Assembly: GCA_027405735.1 (NCBI GenBank) | Contig: JAPEHQ010000006.1 | Location: forward strand, 1,302,001-1,366,000 | Direction of reading: 5' to 3' | DNA: 64,000 bases | From: Mucor racemosus | Lineage: Eukaryota > Mucoromycota > Mucoromycetes > Mucorales > Mucoraceae | Shown here: positions 43,689 through 56,950 of the stretch, piece by piece | Position numbering within the stretch: the stretch's first letter is position 1 | Layout: each line of letters starts with the position of its first letter | Translations under genes and position numbers: made by a program | The notes under the pieces: model-generated | Told to the model about the DNA's origin: nothing | The model's input: only the letters and a program-made list of their open reading frames with translations | The model's database searches: none

Positions 43689-44056
43689 TGTTGCGTCTGC
43701 AGATCTGTGTATATTTCTTGGTTAAAATTACGCCACCGTTTGATACTACGATAAGTTCTACATTGCTGTGTATTATGTTATAAAGCTCAGTTTATACTGT
43801 ACAGATTGAGGAATGTGGAACTAGTGTGTGTCACCTAGACTTGGTTAGATATATATAAATAGACTCATTTTAGACCAGTCATATAATTAGAGAATGTGAA
43901 TATAAAATAAGATGTTTTGATCTTCTTGCAATAAAGTTCTTTAGTTTTAGTGCGCTCTTTCATTTTATAACAGTTTTCCTTTATTTTTTATTTAATGAGT
44001 TAGTACAACATATTTTACCTTTGAGATTGATATAATCTCCTGTCATCATAATAACA
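43689..44056 (+). repeat. LTR-like repeat related to the solo LTR at 25286-25633
   Basis: It is the reverse complement of the copy 3 solo LTR over most of its length. It starts TGTTGCG and has TATAAATAGA near 43853 and AATAAA near 43931. The right boundary is unclear: TAATAA occurs just left of the start and also near the end (about 44047), so it could be a target duplication or simple sequence. Confidence 0.65.
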
Positions 44057-44967
44057 TTTCACTGCGGCCGAACTATGCTTTCCATGGGCATAATGATCTG
44101 TACAGATGGGCAGAATAAAAATTTTTGTACAGATCAGGCAGCCCAGATGAGCAAAGCAATGAGGTCAAGTTTTTTTAGTCAATTTACTAATAAAGTATAG
44201 CAATCGTAATATAATTAATAACAAAGATAATTTGAATGATTTAAAGCAGATGTGAGTTACTCTGATTCAACAAAATTGCCTCATTGACGAGATATATCAA
44301 CTAGAAATTTGGGATTTGAAAGAGTTCTACTCATGTTCTTCTTTTGGAGACCAAATGGGAACACCGATAACAACCTGTTTGGCAACACTAAAAGTATTTA
44401 TACTTTTGTAAATTTCTGTTTGTAACACACAAAATCGACTGGTTTAGGATTGTTTTTCTTTTTTCTTTCCCACTCTTTCCTGGGATCTGATGTGAGCTAC
44501 TAGCAGTCTTTCGCACATCAAATTGAATTAGTAATGAATAACATGAATTTGGTGTGAGAACCAAGATTATGAAATATAGAAACTTATAATTTAAAATTAC
44601 AAACAACAATTATAGATAAATGTATAACCTGGATTAGTAATTGCTGATCCCTTTTTCCATCAGCTTTAAAACCAAAAAGATCAAATCATTACATTAGTAA
44701 TTTGAATTAGACACTTAATATAAATACCACAATGATCCATCGAGTAGATGGATTGTTGCTTTACTTTATACCTTAAATAAACTTAGAGGAGTTATAACTG
44801 CATTTCCCACAGCTTTTTTTATAATTACGTTTTTGTAGCAGGATCTTTTATTTATGTTTAAAACTACAACAAAAAGATCAATATTTTTTATAAACTGAAA
44901 TTAAGTAGCAGGCACAAGTACATAATGTTTTTTCTATTGTTTATTTGGAAATAAATTATTGACTATT
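44057..44967. other. repeat-flanking interval without genes
   Basis: No supported ORF. 44621-44800 has some LTR-like character (TGTATAAC start, TATAAATACC, AATAAA) but no clean end. Confidence 0.35.
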
Positions 44968-47900
44968 AATGTTAAAGGCATTTTATAATATTTTTCTCGA
45001 GCAAAAAAAGCATCCAAGACTTAGTCATTTTGTTCACCATCATCTACATTATAATCAATGCTTTTTTGGTCTAAAATCGATATCTACCTGCTGAAAAATT
45101 TATAATTATGATAGTATGTATAGTATTGACTTGATTTGAATAAATGAATAAACTCACGTTAATCTATTTAGTTTCTAAAAAATATTTCTTTCTTTATAGT
45201 GGCCAACAGTCAAGAAGAGGAAAACAATATGTTGATTTGTATACCACTACCAATTATCAAAGATACACCACAATCATTACTTGTTAATTAATTTTACTAA
45301 TAAATTAATTTTTATAGGTCAAAAGTAAAGGCGTATTCAGTTCAAAACGCTTGAAACAATTCACTTATGCTAATTTATTTACATGATTTATCATATATTG
45401 CTTATTCAATTGCTATATTTGATTTTAGTATTTTGCTTATACTGCTAATTGACTCGTTCGTCTATTAGAGTTAACTCATCATCTTTGATTAGCGTATCTT
45501 CTAGAATAACGGTCCATTAATAGCTCATGGTGGTATGCAAAACTACTATTAAAAAAGGTCGTCTAATATCAAATCTATATGATTTGACTTCTGATGATGC
45601 TAAACTAGCGTCATATTAGTTGTGTTGACTCGCAATAAAGTAAGGGGTTTTATCGAGTACAATGTTGTTTTTCAATGTATTTCCGTTAAATTGAACAGAT
45701 AGAGATATGGTTCATGCAGAAGTCTATGAATAATATGTGAGAGAGCTCAGATCGATGAACGCAAAAAAATGATCCAAATTGTGATGCTTCGTCGACCTGA
45801 ACGAAATTTTTTTGTGGCAATACCTGGTAGCTCAAATGTAATTTAGGCATTTCATTGTCAAATGCATCGAATCAAGATGAAGTTAGTCGATTGATATAAC
45901 GGATAATAAGTGCAATGTCATTTATTGAATGGGTGAATGTAAATGTATAAAGCAATGCTTACTTTTGAATGAAAATGCTACTAATTATTTTGATTACATT
46001 AATAATAGGTTCAAAAGGCATAGTTAAGTGCAATCATTGCTAATAAATCGCATAATTTGGTATGCAGAAGTACCTTAAAGCATTTATTCTTTTTATTTTG
46101 GCGATGCTACAAATCATCGTTCAATATGGCTGAATATTAATGAATCAGAGAAAATACAACCGGTAAAAAACTGATACCCAATAATGCACATCGAGGTCAC
46201 GATTGATAAAAAATGCATTCATTGTGTAGTGGAGATTGCAACATTTTGATGGATAGAAATTACAAGACCAAGGCTTTGTATTTTTCTCAGGATTTTTAAA
46301 AAGGGTTTAAAAGAATACTTCATCAAACTTACTTATTAGATGTTAAATACTCACCATATGGCTATTAGTATCGGCTTGTTTTTTATTTAATCGCTATATT
46401 ATTAAAAATCAAGCTTTTTATAGCTTATAACACTGATAATGGAATGTTTCCGATTTTAGATTGACATTTATTATCATAATAAGGCAAGCCGATGGTACGT
46501 TTGATACTACTACTGTTGTAGATGGAACCAGTCAATTTAATTTATGGTATTTGAATGCAAGTACCGAGGAACCATCATTTGTAAATACTTAAGTTGGTTC
46601 CGATAAAGCATTGAATAAATTGGCTTGGGACAAAGAGGGTAAAAAGGCGACAATAGGGTCCAGTGATGGCCCTATTTATGTTTATGTTTATGTTTATGAT
46701 ATTGGATAGGTAAGACTAAAACTCAATGTAAATCATCCCTAGAGCAATAATTATAAAGTAAGACTATATTATCATCAAATAAACTACCACACAATATTAG
46801 CATGTATAAAGATTTAAAGTAATAAGCTTGAATCAAGTGGGTACAGCATTGTAAATTCTTGAAAAAGTTCTCATGTATTATAAAATCTCTTATTTTTAAG
46901 ACTTACAAAGCTTATAAGCGGAATATTAATTTAGAAAATTATTTTTGTCCAGATCATCAATTTTGACATTTTTTTATTTTTTTTTTCTGATTTTGCAAAT
47001 TTAGAGTTAATTATACTACCAATTAAAAAAACAAAAAATATAAGCATGTACAACATTTAGCGCTCTATTTGCTCAATAAAAAATATACAATTTTTTTATT
47101 GCAAAATATTACATGAAAATCCTTTAACCAAAAAACCGTTTTTGGACCAAAAGTACAAAGTTTCATTACTTAACATTTAATATTAAGCTTTTATAAAATG
47201 TGTATTATCTATACCTACAATTTTCTCTCATAATATAGAATCTTTAAACGTTGATTTTGGTATCAAAATTTGATTTTTCTGTTTTTTGTTCAAAATCATG
47301 AGTGTTAGAAAGGATAAAATGAGTCCCCGAAAATGTCCGCTACAGAGTCTGAATTTTCAGACCGCACATGGTTAAATATAAGAAAAGTTAAAAAAACGCA
47401 TTTTTATTTAAAATTTAGATATACTGTATACCACCATACTGTAGCATAAGAGACTTAGCCGTTCAATCTTTCTGTCTTGCTATACTCAATTACGGCGTCG
47501 CTCTAGGGGCTCGCTTTTGCATTTTTTTAATGAATGCATGATATGACAGATGATTTTTCTGGTAAAAAAACGTATGTTTCTATAATAACAGATATTGCCT
47601 ACTATTTTGTTTAGTTTATGGTTCATGCATCATGCGCTTTAATGCTGCTTTTACATTGGTTGAAATGAGCAATTTAGCAGGGTTTTAATTGCGCTAAATA
47701 ATGTAAAGCCTTAAAAATCCTTTTCTACGTGTGCTGTTTCTCTCTCTTTGTTGATTTTATATCCCAAGGATATATTCACCGTTTGATAAGGCATATCAAA
47801 CTATCAAGCTGGTAATCTTTTCTTTTATTTGAATACGCATTCTAACATAAGGGACTAATGTTTTTAATATAGGTAGCAGTCTATATTAGAGACTGATATT

Positions 47901-50053
47901 TTCATTTAACCGCATTCTAAGATCAAACATCACTATTTACTACTGTATTGTTGGACGTAGTACGTCTTAATTACCAGATCAAATCGAAGGCAATCATATT
48001 TATATCTACTCAATAAAACGCTAGAACTGGCTACAAACCCACGAAATGTTCCAGAAAAGTGATAATATTTCAAATGATATAGAAACAAAAAAAAATAATA
48101 ATCTAATGTCTTACCTAATAACCATAGTTTTGATCATCGTAGCTATACTTGAAAACAAACCTCCTTTTTACAGCTGAAAATTGTAAACTAAAATAGTAAG
48201 TTTAAAGAAGGTTAATTTGCTTAAATTTTATGTGTGATAAAGTAACATATATAATCTTAGATTTGGCTTGCATATTAAATTTAAGCAGTAAGTGTTATTT
48301 AAGTTTATGCTCGAGCAAAAACCATTGTTGCTGTAAACATTATAGCTATAAACATATTTACGAATGATAATAATTGTAAATACATTGGCTCTTGCATGTA
48401 CTGCTCTAAACCAAGAACATCTTGAATTGTATTGTCTATAATCTATATTCATAATAGCAAATGTAATTTAAAAACCCATTATTCCAGTAAAAAATGCAAC
48501 CAAATTTTGAGAACGGCACGATGCTCATGTACAAACCAATTTGTACCCATACGATCAGCTCATTATGCTTGATATATCAGAAGCTTACCCAGATGTAGAA
48601 ATCCAACATGGCATGACATTTAGTAACTCATACTAAATGTCATACACAACCACTACTAGCATTAACAGCGACTATCAGAAACATTCAGGAACAATTGGCA
48701 ACAATGAAACATAAGCAACCCTACATCTTATCAAAATGATACAATCACAGATTCCCAATTCCACAAATTCCATTGTATATGATTTGTTCCCAAATCATAT
48801 CAAGTACCTCAATACCCGGCAATTTATTATTAATAATATTAATATTTATATAGCTTTCTAGAAAACATATGAATACGAAGCATCAATGAATTAATAGAAT
48901 GTATCTTTTAGCAGAGTATTTTTATATTAGTATCTTTTGATATAACAATGCTCATGGTCAGATTTTATTATTATTATGCACAAATAGGGATAATGATATG
49001 CTTATGATGTGAAATTCTACTATTATGCACACATGGGATTAATGTCATGCACACGGACAGAATCTATAATTCTGCACATACAGGCTTTTCGTTATGTTCG
49101 TGTGCCGTTGCTTTTGTTGTGCCTATGTGCATCTTGTTATCTTTTTAGCCATTATTCAGTGGGCGCAACTACTCATCAGGCCATAGTGTGTAGTCCACCT
49201 GGGCACAACAAAATCATCTTGTGCAGCACAGGTCGGCCGTAATGCTTTTATATATAAATCCTTTAAATTTGTGATTTTATGGACTTTTTTTGAATCCGGT
49301 TGTATCATCTTATTATACTTCTCAAGTTAAATCCGTTGTTAGGCTAATAATGTTGTAGGTTGTATTTATGCTTTACTTAAAATAAGCCTTTGAATAATTA
49401 ATAACAATACAGTTGAACCTTAATTTTTGTATGAAACTTCGATACCTGCATCTTATAGCTGCATGGGATATTTAAACAACCGCGTCCGGGCTATCCGGTA
49501 GTTTTTTCTAGGAATTTAAAGCTTAGAAATATCATTAGATGGCCGCTTCCGGAGATTGTTTGGCTTTTTTTTTTTGGAAGAGTGACCATTGGCAAAAATA
49601 TGAATCATATACTACATTTAATTTAATGTCATCGATTAAATGAATCAATAGATCTGTCATGAACCTGTCAAGCTTAATCTATTATTATACTACTATCCTA
49701 AACACATCACACATTATTACCTTATCCGAATTGCATATCAATCTCCAGCTTATGCAAGACATTCTATTACTACCCGCACTGCGGCGCAACCATTGACCAC
49801 ATTATAATATCAACTTACTCGCATTCAAGTTATAGAGTAATTCAGTAGCACTGTGTCCCTGAAGTCTAGTTCATGAAGGGAACTAGACTCTTGAATAATT
49901 TAGTATAAATAACCATCTTATTTTCATAATTCCTTTTGATTTCTTTGACAGTTCTCCTCATCATTTCCCTTATTATATATTCTAATGAAATAAACCTAAA
50001 CATAACAAATAAGTCTTTGTCTGTGTCTCTTGCCCCTTATATAATATAACCCT
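44968..50053. repeat. family A long repeat, copy 4, the longest copy
   Basis: 44968-45335 matches 23903-24282. 45336-46500 is present only in this copy. 46510-46709 is the dynein fragment and 46710-50053 the body shared with copies 1-3. It contains no intact large ORF. It ends near 50053, where a duplicate of an internal segment begins, so the right boundary differs from that of copies 1 and 3. Confidence 0.8.
46510..46709 (+). pseudogene. dynein intermediate chain exon fragment, family A copy 4
   Basis: This is the longest version. It encodes VDGTSQFNLWYLNASTEEP, then a stop, then VGSDKALNKLAWDKEGKKATIGSS and DGPIYVYVYVYDIG, followed by another stop and GTAAGAC. The ATIGSSDG wording is closer to real dynein intermediate chains (A.GDSEG) than copies 2 and 3. 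Internal stops show it is not translated as such. Confidence 0.7.
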
Positions 50054-50205
50054 GATAGAATCTATAATTCTGCACATACAGGCTTAGTGTTGTGCTTGTG
50101 TGCAATTTCTTTGGTTGAGCCCATGTGTATCTTGTTATCTTATTAGCCATATTCAGTGGGAACAACAAAATTATCTTGTGCAGCACAGGTCAGCCATAGT
50201 GTTTA
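50054..50205. repeat. duplicate of the internal family A segment at about 49063-49235
   Basis: A sequence starting AGAATCTATAATTCTGCACATACAGGC and ending near GTGCAGCACAGGTC... recurs about 990 bases downstream of its first occurrence, diverged and with a short deletion. It marks the right end of copy 4 and could be a direct terminal repeat or a second, truncated insertion. Confidence 0.6.
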
Positions 50206-50469
50206 GTCCCTAGTTTGATGGAAGTACCAGTGGTACAATTTGACATTTTAATGCTTTGTGATTTTAAAAATACTAGATCTCAGATGTTGTTTAAAATCAA
50301 CTTGTTAATTACTAAACAAACTGGATATATGTAGCTTACTACAAACTGTATATGCAACATATAAAAGACATCCGTAATTCATTTTTGTTTGGACATTTTA
50401 GTCACTGAGTGCATTGGCCACATCCATATACCAGATCCAGTCGAAAAAAGCCGTTCATTTTTTATTTGA
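50206..50469. other. short unclassified interval between repeats
   Basis: No ORF or recognised element seen. Confidence 0.3.
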
Positions 50470-51485
50470 GCATACAATATTGATTTTTCATCGGTAAAAT
50501 TAAAATCATAGTATGCAATATAGCTCACAGCCTTTACTAACTGAGTTCCAAAATTGATTTGTTGTTAAAACGATTGAAAAAGGATTAAAAAAATAAAATC
50601 GTTTAATAGCTCATAACCTGCAAAGTAAGTAGACCTAGTATATTAAATGGTTTTCGTACAGTTTTAAATTCTGCATTTATTTAAATAAAATCTAGACAAA
50701 CGTTTCAGGTTAAATCTTTCTCAAAATACGATTGAAATTCTAAAGGATTTTTGAAGATACACATCATTTTTATAAGTATATTTTAAATACAAGTAATGAC
50801 GATGATGTGTAAAATAATTATCTATCGATCGAGCTATTGTTGAACTTTATAGCTGCATTTTTCGTAGAGGAAACGAGGTTTTTGTCAATTTTTTTTTCAA
50901 ATTCTGAATTTGGGATGAAGGTATGCAGGGAAAAAATTGAAGCTAAAAGCGAAGGTATCTCTTTGTACACATTTTTGAGGATATCTCCACGAAAAATCAA
51001 TATTTTAAAAAAAACTAAATTGGAAACAAAAGAGCTCCACTATGTCAACGACATGAAGGTAAAAAAAATACTGCTCTATTTAACGAATATTTTGAAATCT
51101 ACTACAAAAATGTCAAAAAAAAGAAAAAAAAAAGTTGCCAGAATTTCTCATATTTAAATACGTTATAAAGCATTTAAAACAAGTAAGTTTCATTATTAAA
51201 AATTATTAGTATAGTTTATTTCTTTGTAGAGATACAAAGGCTCAAAGGTTTTAGTTTTTAGTAGTGAAATACCTATAAAACTCTGAAACATTGGAATTGA
51301 AAAAGGTATACCAACTGCAAAAAATAGGGTATTTCAGGATATTTGTTTTTGAATTAAAGCTGAACATCTCAGGTACATTGACGCATACTTTTTTTATGGT
51401 GTTATTTAGTGAAAAAAAAAAGTTGAGCAAAGATGAAAAGTCGGACCCAGGTTATGCATATTTGGTTCTTTTGTGAGATATAAAA
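50470..51485 (-). repeat. family B repeat, copy 3, inverted relative to copy 2
   Basis: This is the reverse complement of 42243-43180 with very high similarity in the core and lower similarity from about 50470 to 50750. It carries the same 106-codon frame, here on the plus strand (50837-51157), differing from copy 2 by one residue. Together the two copies form inverted arms around about 7.5 kb containing an LTR and family A copy 4. Confidence 0.8.
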
Positions 51486-52798
51486 CAAATTTTGGAACAG
51501 ATAGCATAATATGACCAGCTAACTGTATTTAGCAGTGTTCAAAATGTATTTTAAAAAGTATTTGGTATAGGTTTAATACAGAGAAGAGGGATACTCTGGA
51601 TTTGATGTATGTCTCATGATAAATTCAACGATTTTAGGGGTTGATTAAAAAAGAAGAATTGGCACGATTGCTGTCATGTTGTGATTTATTAATGACACAA
51701 TCCTTGCTTAACACATACATAGTGATGAATAAATGCGTTTCTATTTGGGAACTGTCGTGTATGAGGTAAATCTTATACCATATATACACTTTTAATTTTG
51801 AATATAAATATGCTAAATCTTCAATAAGCAGCCCGAGGATTTAATTTGGTTATAGTTTCACAATCATAACTTTACATCATTTATTGCGAGAATCAAGGAC
51901 ATTTAAAGAGATTCTTATATTGTTATAAATATATAATTATATGATACGATAATAATTTTTCTGACATCTCAGCTACGATAAATAAGGATTGCGGGATTGA
52001 TAGACGCTGTATATAAGTTTATGTATGAGTAACAGTAATGAGATAAAACAAAAGCAATGATTGACTTTGTTTTCAAAACCTACGCATCAAGAAGTCTAAA
52101 TATGATAAATGTTCAACTATGATTATATGAACGGGCCTGTGGTTTTAATAATGCAGACAATGTTTATGGATTATCATCTATTATAACTGTTACTGTAAAT
52201 AAAACTCTTCGCTTCATCTACCTATTTATGTCAAGGAGTGATGATTTGATTACTTAAATCAGACGTATTTAGCAATTCTCACAATGCTTTTTTACCATGA
52301 GGTAGAACAACTTTAAATTAATGCTATATTGTCGTAGAAGAATTATCAGATAAATAAAGTTTTACTACTGTATTGATGCTTTTTTATGCGAAATTTAATT
52401 TGCTGATGAAAGCTAAAACTTCAACAATTGATGCCTCAGTAATCAAATATCTCTGATCCTCTTCATGATATAAAGTGTCAGGCATGCTGAATACTTTCCC
52501 GAATGCCTATTATTCAATCAACTATTTTATTTACTGGGACACATTGTGGGAAGTATTTGATGGCAATATATTATCCTCACCATTGAAAATTGTTGTTTTT
52601 GAGCCATCCAGTAGGCATTTTTGTTGAGATAAAACAAATCCGTACATCTCTGCAAATCCTATTGTCGTGACTCCAAATTGTGTTTGGGTCCATTCATATT
52701 GAGCCAGCGCGATTAGCACTCAATTGATTCAAGAGGCATCGCGTCGCTCTGCAGACAAGACAAGCGTCTTTTCTCTTTAAAAATAGCATATAAATACT
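51486..52798. other. gene-free interval upstream of delta-COP
   Basis: No supported ORF; a 62-codon minus-strand frame at 52531-52719 has no recognisable family. TATA-like ATATAAATA lies immediately before the delta-COP ATG (52787-52796), too close to be its TATA box in the usual geometry. Confidence 0.4.
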
Positions 52799-54750
52799 AT
52801 GGTAACCTTTCATTTCGAAAAAAAGTATCTTTATAAATACTAAACCCTCGATATTTGATAGGTTGTATTAGCCGCTGCCGTTGTCACCAAGAGTGGAAAA
52901 GGTACAGTCAATATTACTGAATTATAATCTTCGAAAGCTCAACCTGTTTATTATTACAATAGCTGTTATTTCTCGTCAGTTCCATGAGATGCAACGCTCT
53001 CGTATTGAGGGTCTTTTAGCTTCTTTCCCTAAATTGACTAGTACTGGTCAACAACACACAACTGTTGAGACTGAACATGTCCGTTTCGTTTATCAACCTT
53101 TGGACGAACTATTCATGGTTTTAATTACCAATCGTCAGGTAATTCTAAACAACAAATCCAATATAAAGGCAACTCTTTATTCAATATATTAAACGATAGT
53201 CCAACATTTTGCAAGATATCGAATCTCTCCATTTATTCGCTCGTGTTGTAACTGACATTTGTCGCTCTTGTGACGAAGTTAATATTCTTCGCAATGCTTT
53301 TGAGTTATTATGCGCTTTTGATGAAATTATCTCGGTTGGTTATAGAGAAAATGTCAATTTGTCTCAAGTAAAGAGCTCTATCGAAATGGAAAGTCATGAA
53401 GAAAGAATTCAAGAAATTATTGCCAAGGTATTATACACTGCAGAGTTTATCTTTCATAAAGTATTTAGCTTGTTGAAATAGAATAAAGAGCAAGAAGCCA
53501 AGGAAGAACTCAAGAGAAGAGCCAAACAATTCGAAATGCAAAGAAAAGAAGCTCAAAAACGTGGACAAGGATTTATGCAGGGTAATTTTAACTCTAGCAA
53601 CAATAGTGTGGGAAGTTATGGTGGTGGTGGAAGTGGATATTCTCCTTCATCAGAATCATTGCCATCTATGAGAGAATCACCATCATCTTATAGTAGACCT
53701 TCTACCAACGCACCATCTGCTACATCCAAAGCAAAAGGTATGCAACTTGGTCGTAAACCCAAGGCTGCTAATCTCTTCGATGCTATCAAGCCTGATGTTG
53801 AGGAACCTTTATTAAACACAACATCTTCTTACAACCAAAAGGCTGCTAACAGTAACCAAGAAAGGTTCGTTATTTAAATTATGAAATGTTGAATTTCTCA
53901 TTAATATTCCTCAATTTAGTATCCACATTGATATTGAGGAACGTGTATCGGTCGCTGCCAACAAAGATGGTGGATTAGAACAAATGGAAGTGAGAGGTGT
54001 TTTAACATTGAAAATTGCTGATCCCTCTAGTGCACGTATCAGTCTTGCACTCAAAGCTAGTGATGATACTTCTATTCAATTCAAAACCCATCCTAATGTA
54101 GATAAGAGCGCATGGAAAGATCAACATATAGTTCAAATGAGAGACTTATCACGACCTTTCCCAGCTAATCAAAATTTGGAAGTCGTTAGATGGAAGTTAT
54201 CTACAAGAGATGAAACAGCTGTTCCTTTGACAAGTAAGTCTGATTATTTAGAGTTTATAACAAATCTAAAAATGTGTAAATATTAGTTACATGTTGGCCA
54301 TCTCCTGCTGGAAACGGAACTTGTGATGTTAATGTAGAATATGAATTGGAAAATGATGATTTAGAATTACGAGAAGTTGTCATTTCTATTCCTTTACCGT
54401 GAGTACACTTTTTGCGTTATTTGCAATCTGTTGTTTATTGATTATTGATTCATAGTGCTGAACCAACTGCCGATGTTTCTCAAGCTGATGGCTCATACTT
54501 TGTTGATCGTGCTAGAAGAGTGCTTGAATGGCAACTTCCTGTTATTAATAGTTCAAACAAATCTGGTTTATTGGAATGCAATATTCCCGGCGATGATGCC
54601 AATAGTTTCTTCCCTGTTGTTGTTTCCTTTATAAGTGAAAAACTTGTTTGCGGCGTAGATGTCTTGAGTATTTCTAACGTAGAAAATAACTCTGATGCTC
54701 CTTATTCAAAGGAAATTATGATGATTGCAGAGGATTACACTGTTGGATAA
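52799..54750 (+). CDS. coatomer subunit delta (delta-COP)
   Basis: Delta-COP is part of the F-subcomplex of COPI coats for Golgi-to-ER transport. Eight coding exons were placed: 52799-52801 (ATG only), 52862-52901, 52963-53138, 53200-53427, 53482-53864, 53920-54233, 54287-54398 and 54456-54750, giving 516 residues. The start is fixed by the family N-terminus MV(V/L)LAAAV.TK.GKA, which needs the ATG spliced onto GTT at 52862. Residues 1 to about 140 form the longin domain ([38 protein letters not shown]). A helical basic stretch and a Gly/Ser/Pro-rich linker (about 165-265) follow. The C-terminal mu-homology domain runs from about 275 ([10 protein letters not shown]) to the end, including the CWPSPAGNG motif. 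Confidence 0.94.
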
Positions 54751-55835
54751 ATTTACATATAAATTAAACTTTTAATGACATTATAATATGAAATATTTGT
54801 TCTTGATTTTAAAGATTTTTACGTAATTATGAAGTAGGTTTTCCATCAAAAAAGTATCTAGTAATAAGCTCTGTCATTTGGAAGGCATTCTTGTATTTTT
54901 CTGATTTGAGAAGTATTAATGGCTTTTGACATTACATTTGTTTTAAAAGCACTTGTTTGAAAGGGTGCTTTCTTAAACATCAAGTGTAGCAAATGCAGAA
55001 CCAAGAACTACTATAAAAATCCTTACAGCGCATGTAATACTATACAATTTGTTTCAAACAACTATTTGCTTTGAAATATCCGTAAATATTATTATCACAA
55101 AATTTCTGACAGAAAACCTCGATCATCCCAAGAATTAGAAGCATTAACATTACTATATATGTTTCAAGCAAGTGAAATGAAATTAATTTCAGGGTCCAGA
55201 AATAGATTTTCATCCAAAAATGAAAAAAAAAAAAAAAAATAGTTTGGCCAGATCAAAGCTTCAAATTCGTGGAAAGTGCATAAATCAATGTTTTGAAAAC
55301 ACCATGCTTTCGATGATTTCAGCTGGATCATGTTTGTTCGATGATGCTTGGTGTGTAGTTTGTATAATTTAAATCATCATTACCAGCAAATGATAAATAA
55401 AATCGATGTTTCATTCCAATACGCTTATCCTTGTTGATTTTTTTAAAGCTTGAAAGGCATATTCAAAAAATTTCTGAAGGGCTTTCGAACATCTCTCTAC
55501 ATGAAGAATGCATTCATAAATCACTTTCACATGTTCAGTATACGACCATATTTTTTATAAGAAATAATAGTATGCAGCATTTTGGTGGCCAAAATAATCT
55601 GAATGCTCGAACAAATTAACGGAATTTCGAAAATGATGAAATGATCGCACCCAACGCCAAGGTTAGAATGACACGTTCCATGGAGTGTGTAATCAGCATT
55701 TTGGTAATAAGGATTTGGACGGCGCCTATAACATATAAACAGCTTCTGTTCAAATACACAAATACTTTAGTGCTTTTTTCTAATTCTAACATAAAAAGTA
55801 TCTTTTTTTTGTATACATAGAATAGCAAAAAGAAA
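54751..55835. repeat. intergenic with diverged family C repeat fragment (about 55190-55420)
   Basis: No supported ORF. 55240-55330 resembles 37070-37150 (a segment ending GATGATTTCAGC), showing a small shared repeat. An A tract lies at 55224-55241. Confidence 0.45.
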
Positions 55836-56865
55836 ATGTCTGATGGTATAAGACAAGCGCTTGTCTCGAGCTTGTTCTCTCCAAGTAATTATCTAGAGGA
55901 TATTTCATACAATTAATACTTACCTTATTCCTGTTTATTAGGCTCTCAAGAAAAGTTGATAGTCCACGTTAAAACTTATAAGGATATTCAATCCTCTGAT
56001 TCTAGTAAAGATATTAAAGGAACACCTCGTTATTTGTGTTTAACTCGTAAATATATTATCTTATCATTATGAAAATATGCTAAAATCATTGAAATTTTAG
56101 AAAAGAGGAATGTTATTCGACTTTTGAAGGTTAAAAGAAACCATAATGGTACATTTAGTATTAGTAAAGCATGGTCTTTAGATGATATCAAGCAAATTCA
56201 AATTGTTGATGTATGTCTATATACTATCATATGCATATAGCCGTTATTAAATATCCTTCTTTCATGTATAGGCCCATCAATTTTCCATTGTACTCAACAA
56301 AGCCTATCTTTGGGCAGTTGAGAGAAGCAGAGATAAAATGATCTTTTTAGCTTTTTTGATTGATGTAAGAGATCAATGGATGTGTTCATGTAGAAACAAT
56401 TAATTAATCCAAATTATAGTCTTGTAAACGTTCAGCTGCTCGTATGCCAAAACTGGTCAACATTGATGAAGCTCGTATTATTCGCTGTAAGTTACTCCTA
56501 TTAAAAATCAAGACAAAATATCATACTAACCTTGATATTTTCCTTTAGTTTTGGCTGATCCATCTGCACCCTCTATGGGATCAACCAACACAGTTACAAC
56601 TAATTTTTCTGATAGCAATGTTGATACTAATCATTTAATGACTCAATCTCCAGTTGCGCATGATAATTCGTATCCTCCATCACCATCTACAAGTACAGGA
56701 TACAATTACCATAATAATAGTTTGCCAATGTCTGCTCGTTCAGTCAGTGCTGTTTCTGAAAACCAACATCCAATTTCGCCTAAAGCTGCATTTGCTTCTC
56801 AACAGCAACAACCTGTTCAATCAACACCTCCTCAACATTACCAACAACAACAGCAACAACAGCAA

Positions 56866-56906
<41 letters not shown>

Positions 56907-56914
56907 ACAACAGC

Positions 56915-56950
<36 letters not shown>

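Noticed and set aside
44621..44800. Possible short LTR starting TGTATAAC
   Set aside because: No matching right end.
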